Below are positions 6,892-7,615 of a stretch of DNA of 7,615 nucleotides, piece after piece. The stretch is from Candidatus Bathyarchaeota archaeon (lineage in GTDB: Archaea; Thermoproteota; Bathyarchaeia; TCS64): positions 1 through 7,615 of the forward strand of contig PBSW01000039.1 of the NCBI GenBank assembly GCA_002726865.1. Reading direction: 5' to 3'. Position 1 is the first letter of the stretch; every line of letters starts with the position of its first letter. The notes beneath the pieces are model-generated. The model did not search any database and was not told the origin of the DNA. It saw nothing but the letters and a program-made list of their open reading frames with translations. Made by a program: the position numbers and the translations under genes.

Positions 6892-7615
6892 ATGCCATGG
6901 GGCCCGCAGACAGCAACATGGACAGCGCTACCGTTAAAGTTAAGGTTAAGAAAGCATGCAGCTTCAGACAACACGCGTTTGAAGACAGATCTAAAGAAAC
7001 TGGCCGAGCGAAAGAAAGTCGTAGCAGGCGAACCATCAGACCCGGCTGAAGCCTTCCCACAGCACCCCTACAACCGAACCAACCTATTCCGATGCATCCT
7101 CCCAGACTCCGACGACACGCGATGGGTCGAAACATCTCCTGAGAAGGCGGGACAGAAAGACGTCCTCCTCTACCTCGGTTGTTACATAATGATTACGCCT
7201 CACTTGATCGCAACAGCCCGCGAGATACTCAAAGCTACTGGTCTGAGCTTCGAAGTTGTGGGAGGGACGAGAAACTGCTGCGGAGCCCCATACCTTAGGG
7301 CGGGAAACTTTGAAGCCGCCGAAGAATACGACAAGAGGAGACTCAAGCTCTTTGAGGCCTATCAGCCTAAAGACGTTGCCACCGCTTGCACGGCCTGCTA
7401 CCAGTATACTCAACACTTCACTGTGCCAACTCAGAACCCTGCCTTCAGCTTCAAGACCATTCACAAATTTCTCGCCGAAAACCTAGATCGCCTACGGTTC
7501 ACAAGACGAGTAGACGCCAAGGTAGCGCTGCACGAACACTTCGGCAGGTACGGGGAAGAGACGGACGAAAACTATGAGGCCTCAAGACGGGTTCTAAGTA
7601 GGATCCCTGGGATAG
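6892..7615 (+). CDS. CCG-domain iron-sulfur protein (HdrB/HdrD/GlpC-like), C-terminus cut by window end
   Basis: A heterodisulfide-reductase-type redox subunit; the CCG motif binds a non-cubane iron-sulfur cluster in HdrB. Numbered from the ATG at 6892, C97, C129-C130 and C166-x-x-C169 give C-x31-CC-x35-CxxC, exactly the canonical spacing (YLGC, NCCGAP, ACTACYQ). A second repeat begins near 207-241 (HEHFGRY then SRRVLSRIPG), where the family has HDPCHLGR then PRxVLxxIPG; its first cysteine is missing. The frame stays open to the last base, so more lies beyond. Most relatives in this architecture have a CxxCxxCxxxCP ferredoxin domain before the first motif; none is present and the frame is closed by TAG at 6859-6861. 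The start is uncertain: no Shine-Dalgarno precedes 6892, and TTG at 6979 is an alternative. Either a free-standing CCG subunit or a 5'-truncated gene. The sequence is G+C-richer than the upstream genes. Confidence 0.8.
   Translation, partial: MPWGPQTATWTALPLKLRLRKHAASDNTRLKTDLKKLAERKKVVAGEPSDPAEAFPQHPYNRTNLFRCILPDSDDTRWVETSPEKAGQKDVLLYLGCYIMITPHLIATAREILKATGLSFEVVGGTRNCCGAPYLRAGNFEAAEEYDKRRLKLFEAYQPKDVATACTACYQYTQHFTVPTQNPAFSFKTIHKFLAENLDRLRFTRRVDAKVALHEHFGRYGEETDENYEASRRVLSRIPGI

Noticed and set aside
6934..6952. TTAAAG/TTAAGG/TTAAGA short tandem units
   Set aside because: Only about three imperfect six-base units near the N-terminus of the CCG frame; too short to call a repeat array or origin element.
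7084..7464. Minus-strand frame of 126 codons
   Set aside because: It is antisense to the CCG protein, whose exact cysteine spacing makes the plus-strand reading compelling.
1..7615. CRISPR array, insertion sequence, tRNA/rRNA or integrase-type attachment site
   Set aside because: No regularly spaced direct repeats, transposase motifs, tRNA cloverleaf or rRNA-like sequence was found on reading both strands; GGATCC near both window ends looks like coincidence.

Overview
The window looks archaeal, most likely Thermoproteota (Nitrososphaeria or Bathyarchaeia type), but this is inferred from style. Several starts are TTG. AT-rich TATA-like boxes sit about 25-30 bases upstream of starts that lack a Shine-Dalgarno sequence, as in leaderless archaeal transcripts. 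AGA/AGG/ATA codons are frequent, and a heterodisulfide-reductase-type CCG protein is present. No rRNA, tRNA or other taxonomic marker is present, so a bacterium is not excluded.

Region 1 (1-2986, minus strand) reads as a three-gene operon, in transcription order: a divergent UDP-sugar (6-)dehydrogenase homologue without the expected catalytic cysteine; a Gfo/Idh/MocA oxidoreductase resembling archaeal UDP-GlcNAc 3-dehydrogenases; and the N-terminal two thirds of an aspartate kinase, cut by the window start. Gaps are 55 and 33 bases. The first two suggest nucleotide-sugar chemistry; the link to an aspartokinase is unexplained.

Region 2 (2987-3390) is mostly non-coding. It has a mirrored pair of GAGGT/ACCTC elements 24 bases apart and a possible 80-residue ORF on the plus strand.

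Region 3 (3391-6494) is a divergent pair. On the minus strand is a two-domain fused ABC permease of the iron/thiamine/phosphonate import class. On the plus strand is an allantoinase/dihydroorotase-family amidohydrolase with all metal ligands intact. They share a very short promoter region. Ureide or purine-derivative uptake and breakdown is a reasonable hypothesis.

Region 4 (6495-7615) is scarred. On the minus strand, about 85 C-terminal residues of a xanthine-dehydrogenase-type molybdenum hydroxylase survive in three reading frames, apparently with two single-base losses. Its sequence stops recognisably near 6850-6875. Next to it a plus-strand CCG (HdrB/HdrD-like) iron-sulfur protein begins and runs off the window end. 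A xanthine dehydrogenase remnant beside an allantoinase suggests a purine-catabolism locus that has been rearranged and partly lost. No complete new defence or mobile system, CRISPR array, insertion sequence or RNA gene was seen.
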